Source: Thermoplasmata archaeon
Lineage (GTDB): Archaea > Thermoplasmatota > Thermoplasmata > Thermoplasmatales > Aciduliprofundaceae
Length of the DNA: 9,414 bases
Direction of reading: 5' to 3'
Assembly (NCBI GenBank): GCA_021163705.1
Contig: JAGGTO010000056.1
Coordinates: 1-9,414 of the forward strand
Shown here: positions 7,195 through 9,414 of the stretch, in pieces
Numbering within the stretch: the first letter of the stretch is position 1
How the letters are laid out: every line of letters starts with the position of its first letter
Position numbers and translations under genes: made by a program
Notes under the pieces: generated by a model
Database searches by the model: none
The model's input: only the letters and a program-made list of their open reading frames with translations
Told to the model about the DNA's origin: nothing

Positions 7195-7209
7195 TTAAAA
7201 AAATAACGA
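7192..7209 (-). terminator. Oligo-T inverted repeat between the 99-aa gene and the cluster
   Basis: A perfect 6+6 inverted repeat (TCGTTA / TAACGA) encloses a T-rich loop; on the minus strand it gives a run of seven T. Archaeal RNA polymerase stops at such T-runs, so this is a likely terminator for the 99-residue gene, which ends 24 bases upstream. It also lies between two TATA-like boxes for the next cluster, so it could instead, or also, be a regulator site. Confidence 0.4.
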
Positions 7210-7232
7210 TTTATAGAATTCTGTGTGCTAAA

Positions 7233-7532
7233 TCATTCTTTTATGTTAAGCAGTTCGAAAAGGTCGACAGACTTTTTACCATCCCAGAGCTTTCTATCTT
7301 CCTTCTTTTCAGCCTTAAGCAATAGATACCTGTTTTTCTGCTTGAGAGGAATTATAAAATATTCCTCATATTCCTCGCCATTGTAGAGAACCAGCTTAAC
7401 CTTGTTCTCACTTCTCTTTCCGCTCTCTGGATCCAGGTATTCATATCTCACAAAAGTGCCATGATCCACCATATTTCGAACTTCAACCTTCCCCTTCTTG
7501 GATACAGTTAGTACTTCTTCCGGATATTTCAT
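7233..7532 (-). CDS. Small protein of unknown function (99 aa)
   Basis: I do not recognise this family. The 99 residues have no signal peptide, membrane segment or cysteine. The sequence alternates short beta-like stretches (VLTVSKKGKVEVRN, TFVRYEYLD, KVKLVLYNGEEYEEYFIIPL, YLLLKAEK) with Lys/Glu-rich turns, and ends in a short helix (SVDLFELLNI), suggesting a small soluble beta-barrel or sandwich. It is probably real: codon use resembles its neighbours, the frame is clean, and a BRE/TATA pair sits at the right distance for a leaderless start at the ATG (no ribosome-binding site is present). It stands alone between guaB and the methylmalonyl-CoA cluster, with its own promoter and a likely terminator, so position says little about its role. 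Confidence 0.75.
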   Translation of the reverse strand: MKYPEEVLTVSKKGKVEVRNMVDHGTFVRYEYLDPESGKRSENKVKLVLYNGEEYEEYFIIPLKQKNRYLLLKAEKKEDRKLWDGKKSVDLFELLNIKE

Positions 7533-7533
7533 A

Positions 7534-7552
7534 ATTCAAAATTAATTTGAAT
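7534..7552. promoter_or_regulatory. Perfect 7+7 inverted repeat, candidate operator of the 99-aa gene
   Basis: The plus strand reads ATTCAAA, five bases, TTTGAAT. The repeat fills the space between the TATA box (7552-7558) and the start codon at 7532, so a bound dimeric regulator would block transcription initiation. It is AT-rich and could arise by chance, but its position exactly at the expected start site is suggestive. Confidence 0.4.
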
Positions 7553-7567
7553 ATTTATCTCTTTTCC
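7552..7567 (-). promoter_or_regulatory. Promoter (BRE + TATA) of the 99-aa gene
   Basis: The minus strand reads GGAAAAG then AGATAAATA. The TATA centre is about 23 bases before the ATG at 7532, and no Shine-Dalgarno site is present, so a leaderless or nearly leaderless transcript is expected. The BRE starts directly after the guaB stop codon, leaving no room for a separate guaB terminator. Confidence 0.5.
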
Positions 7568-9016
7568 TTAACTCATGGGATAATTGGGAGCTTCGCTTAT
7601 TATGTTCACATCATGTGGATGGCTCTCTCTCAAACCTGCGGAGGTTATCTTTATAAATCTCCCCTTTCTCTGCAGCTCTTCAATGTTTCTCGCACCCACA
7701 TAACCCATACCTGATTTCATTCCACCTACCAGCTGGAATATTACCTCCTCCACCCTTCCTTTATATGGAACAGCCGCCTCAACACCTTCGGGTACAAGTT
7801 TGCCCTGTCCGAGTTTACCATATCTGTCGGATATACCTTTCTGAAGAGCCCCAACAGAGCCCATACCACGATACACCTTGAATTTTCTTCCACCTATGAT
7901 TATTTCTCTTCCAGGTGATTCTTCAGTTCCTGCAAGCAGAGAACCAAGCATAACTGCATTGGCACCCGCAGCTATCGCCTTCACAATATCTCCAGAGTAT
8001 CTTATGCCACCATCTGCAATAACTGGGATATTATGCTCCCTGGCAACATCGGCAGTCTGGCTTATTGCTTCCAGCTGAGGCACTCCAATTCCCGCAACAA
8101 CCCTGGTGGTGCATATTGACCCTGGACCAATTCCAACCCTCAAAGCATCAACATCAAGGGAGATTAAATCCTCCGCAGCCTCCCTCGTTGCTATGTTTCC
8201 AGCTATCAAATCAACATCCACCATTTTCCTCATTTTCTTTATGCTCTCCAGTACCATCTCATTGTGAGCATGGGCTGTATCAATCACAATAACATCCACC
8301 TCTGCATCCACAAGTTTTTTCGCTCTTTCCAGGTCAAAGGGACCCACAGCGGCTCCCACCATTAAACGACCTTCTTTATCTCTCAACGCATTGGGATATT
8401 TCTCCCTCTTCAAAATGTCCTTTGCTGTTATCAGTCCCACAAGCCTGTCTCCTTTAACTATGGGAAGCTTCTCTATCCTGTGTTCATGCATGATTTTTAT
8501 TGCATCCTCCAAACTTGTGCCCTCCTCCGCAGTTATAACATCCTTTGTCATCAATTTAGATACCTTTATCTTCTCTCCCCTGTAAAATCTTATATCTCTA
8601 TTGGTAAGAATTCCAACAAGTTTATCATCTTCCACCACCGGTAACCCTGCAATTTTATTCTCTTTCATGATTCTTTCAGCCTCTTCTATGGTGGTCTCAG
8701 GAGTGACCACATGAAGATCCCTTATTATCAAACTTTCCTCCTTCTTTACTCTCCTTACCATGCTCACCTGCTCTCCGATTGAAATATTACGATGAATAAT
8801 TCCCAGGGCACCAAGCTCCGCCAGAGCTATGGCCATTTTATGCTCAGTTACCGTATCCATGGGAGAGCTGAGAATTGGAATCTTTGCCTTTATATGTCTT
8901 GTGATGTAAGAAGAAACATCAATCTCCCTGGGCTCCACTGGACTCTTTGAGGGCAAGAGAAGAACATCATCAAATGTCAGACCCTCTTTGGCATTACTCA
9001 ATTTCTCCTCAAACAT
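7568..9016 (-). CDS. guaB: IMP dehydrogenase
   Basis: Oxidises IMP to XMP with NAD+, the committed step of GMP synthesis in the cytosol. From the chosen start it has 482 residues, the normal length. Order: N-terminal barrel part with GLTFDDVLLLP (12-22) and SSPMDTVTE (50-58); two CBS domains (about 97-148 and 155-205) that bind regulatory nucleotides; then the rest of the barrel with DTAHAHN (246-252), the catalytic loop GPGSICTTR (297-305) with C302, DGGIRYSGD (335-343), YRGMGSVGAL (382-391), and the flap with the R398-Y399 pair in SDRYG. The frame stays open upstream to a TTG at 9160, but those 48 residues match nothing in the family. A BRE/TATA pair lies 25 bases before the ATG at 9016, so a leaderless start at 9016 is preferred. 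Confidence 0.95.
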   Translation of the reverse strand: MFEEKLSNAKEGLTFDDVLLLPSKSPVEPREIDVSSYITRHIKAKIPILSSPMDTVTEHKMAIALAELGALGIIHRNISIGEQVSMVRRVKKEESLIIRDLHVVTPETTIEEAERIMKENKIAGLPVVEDDKLVGILTNRDIRFYRGEKIKVSKLMTKDVITAEEGTSLEDAIKIMHEHRIEKLPIVKGDRLVGLITAKDILKREKYPNALRDKEGRLMVGAAVGPFDLERAKKLVDAEVDVIVIDTAHAHNEMVLESIKKMRKMVDVDLIAGNIATREAAEDLISLDVDALRVGIGPGSICTTRVVAGIGVPQLEAISQTADVAREHNIPVIADGGIRYSGDIVKAIAAGANAVMLGSLLAGTEESPGREIIIGGRKFKVYRGMGSVGALQKGISDRYGKLGQGKLVPEGVEAAVPYKGRVEEVIFQLVGGMKSGMGYVGARNIEELQRKGRFIKITSAGLRESHPHDVNIISEAPNYPMS

Positions 9017-9157
9017 ATTTCTGTAATGCTTCCAGAATTTAAAACTTTCCCTCATTTTTGCTCTGTCGCATAAAGGGGAGGAAAAGGTACCTGCGAAGGG
9101 ATAACGAGCTGAGAGAGAAATAGGCTCACAGAGAGTGAAAGATGTTGAATAAAGAGG
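9017..9157. other. Non-coding stretch between guaB and the transposase remnant
   Basis: About 140 bases with the guaB promoter at its left end. The remainder shows no convincing gene, RNA gene or strong hairpin. The long guaB frame runs through it, but the translation (Ser- and Pro-rich, with two Cys) does not look like a protein domain. Confidence 0.5.
9037..9051 (-). promoter_or_regulatory. Promoter (BRE + TATA) of guaB
   Basis: The minus strand reads GGGAAAGTTTTAAAT, a good archaeal BRE followed by a TATA box at 9037-9044. Its centre is about 25 bases before the ATG at 9016. There is no ribosome-binding site before that ATG, so a leaderless mRNA is expected. This spacing is the main reason for rejecting the upstream start at 9160. 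Confidence 0.6.
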
Positions 9158-9190
9158 CAATGATTATCCGGCGTGAGTAATAGCCTCACA
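9119..9190. repeat. Imperfect 12-bp direct repeat flanking the broken end of the transposase remnant
   Basis: AATAGGCTCACA (9119-9130) recurs as AATAGCCTCACA (9179-9190), 11 of 12 bases alike and exactly 60 bases apart. One copy lies within the transposase remnant and the other in the neighbouring non-coding DNA. It could be a trace of slipped-strand rearrangement or insertion, or chance. Confidence 0.25.
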
Positions 9191-9414
9191 ATTCTCATTC
9201 CATCCATGATTATATGCCTCTCAGGCTCTTCTTTCTCCGTATCAACTTATACCTGTACTCTATGTATTCCGTTGCCCTTCCCATCTTGAATCCTGTGGAA
9301 TCCGATATCACCATATTGCTGCTTACTCTGCATATTCCTTCAAGAATTCTGTAGTTCCTTATAAACGCATAGAGATAGCCCAGAAACACAAACAGGCTAT
9401 CTCCATATTTATAC
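9158..9414 (-). pseudogene. Frameshifted remnant of a DDE transposase (IS5/IS4-like), enters from the right edge
   Basis: Reading inward from the right edge, one frame gives 67 residues ending at a stop at 9210-9212. Its part VISDSTGFKMGRATEYIEYR (35-54) resembles the first catalytic Asp region (DSTGFK) of IS5/IS4-type transposases, followed by a basic RYKLIRRKKSLRG stretch. The homology seems to continue in another frame just before that stop: HIIMDGMRIVRLLLTPDNHC, which resembles the usual KLHIAVD...TPGNVHDS segment. This points to a single-base frameshift, after which the similarity ends near 9158. The second and third catalytic acidic residues are not found, so the gene cannot be active. 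The start of the gene lies outside the window. The transposase call rests on motif memory; the 67-residue end of an unknown intact gene is the alternative. Confidence 0.5.

Noticed and set aside
9060..9110. Possible small RNA or hairpin (CGCA...TGCG) upstream of guaB
   Set aside because: Only 4-base arms around a purine-rich loop, with no C/D box or other RNA motif.
9017..9160. 48-residue N-terminal extension of IMP dehydrogenase
   Set aside because: It begins at a TTG inside the transposase remnant, matches nothing in the family, contains the promoter elements, and would make the protein longer than usual.
1..9414. CRISPR array, tRNA or rRNA genes, defence system
   Set aside because: No spaced repeats, no tRNA cloverleaf signature or rRNA segments, and no defence-type proteins were seen; the window is metabolic.

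Overview
The window looks archaeal and most likely comes from a euryarchaeon. Short BRE/TATA-like elements sit 23-26 bases before genes that lack a ribosome-binding site, which fits leaderless transcripts. Genes inside the operon carry GGTGA-type Shine-Dalgarno sites. Methylmalonyl-CoA mutase is split into separate catalytic and B12-binding proteins, as is usual in archaea. AGA/AGG and ATA codons are common. A thermophilic peptide fermenter of the Aciduliprofundum or Thermococcales kind would fit, but that is inference. All recognised genes lie on the minus strand, so the window reads from right to left.

Right edge (about 9017-9414): a decayed piece of a DDE transposase enters from outside and breaks off in a frameshift. 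It is followed by about 140 bases of non-coding DNA holding the guaB promoter. Next comes guaB (7568-9016), IMP dehydrogenase with its true start well inside the longest open frame. A 99-residue protein of unknown function (7233-7532) follows. It has its own TATA box and a perfect 7+7 inverted repeat between that box and its start codon.

The rest (1-7157) is one tightly packed gene cluster, with overlaps or gaps of 3-8 bases apart from one 72-base gap. In order it encodes the B12 subunit of methylmalonyl-CoA mutase, the MeaB GTPase chaperone, methylmalonyl-CoA epimerase, the mutase catalytic subunit, the carboxyltransferase (alpha) subunit MmdA, an OadG-like membrane subunit with a large secreted N-terminal domain, a biotin carrier protein, and the membrane decarboxylase subunit MmdB/OadB (cut by the window edge).

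Together these predict the path succinyl-CoA <-> (R)-methylmalonyl-CoA <-> (S)-methylmalonyl-CoA -> propionyl-CoA + CO2. The last step would be coupled to Na+ export by a biotin-dependent membrane decarboxylase. MmdB keeps every residue known to be needed for Na+ pumping in the Klebsiella enzyme, and the mutase keeps the Tyr/Arg pair that marks methylmalonyl-CoA specificity. No biotin carboxylase is present in the window, which favours a decarboxylase over an ATP-dependent propionyl-CoA carboxylase. The most unusual part is the OadG-like subunit, which carries a signal peptide and an external domain with six N-glycosylation sequons.
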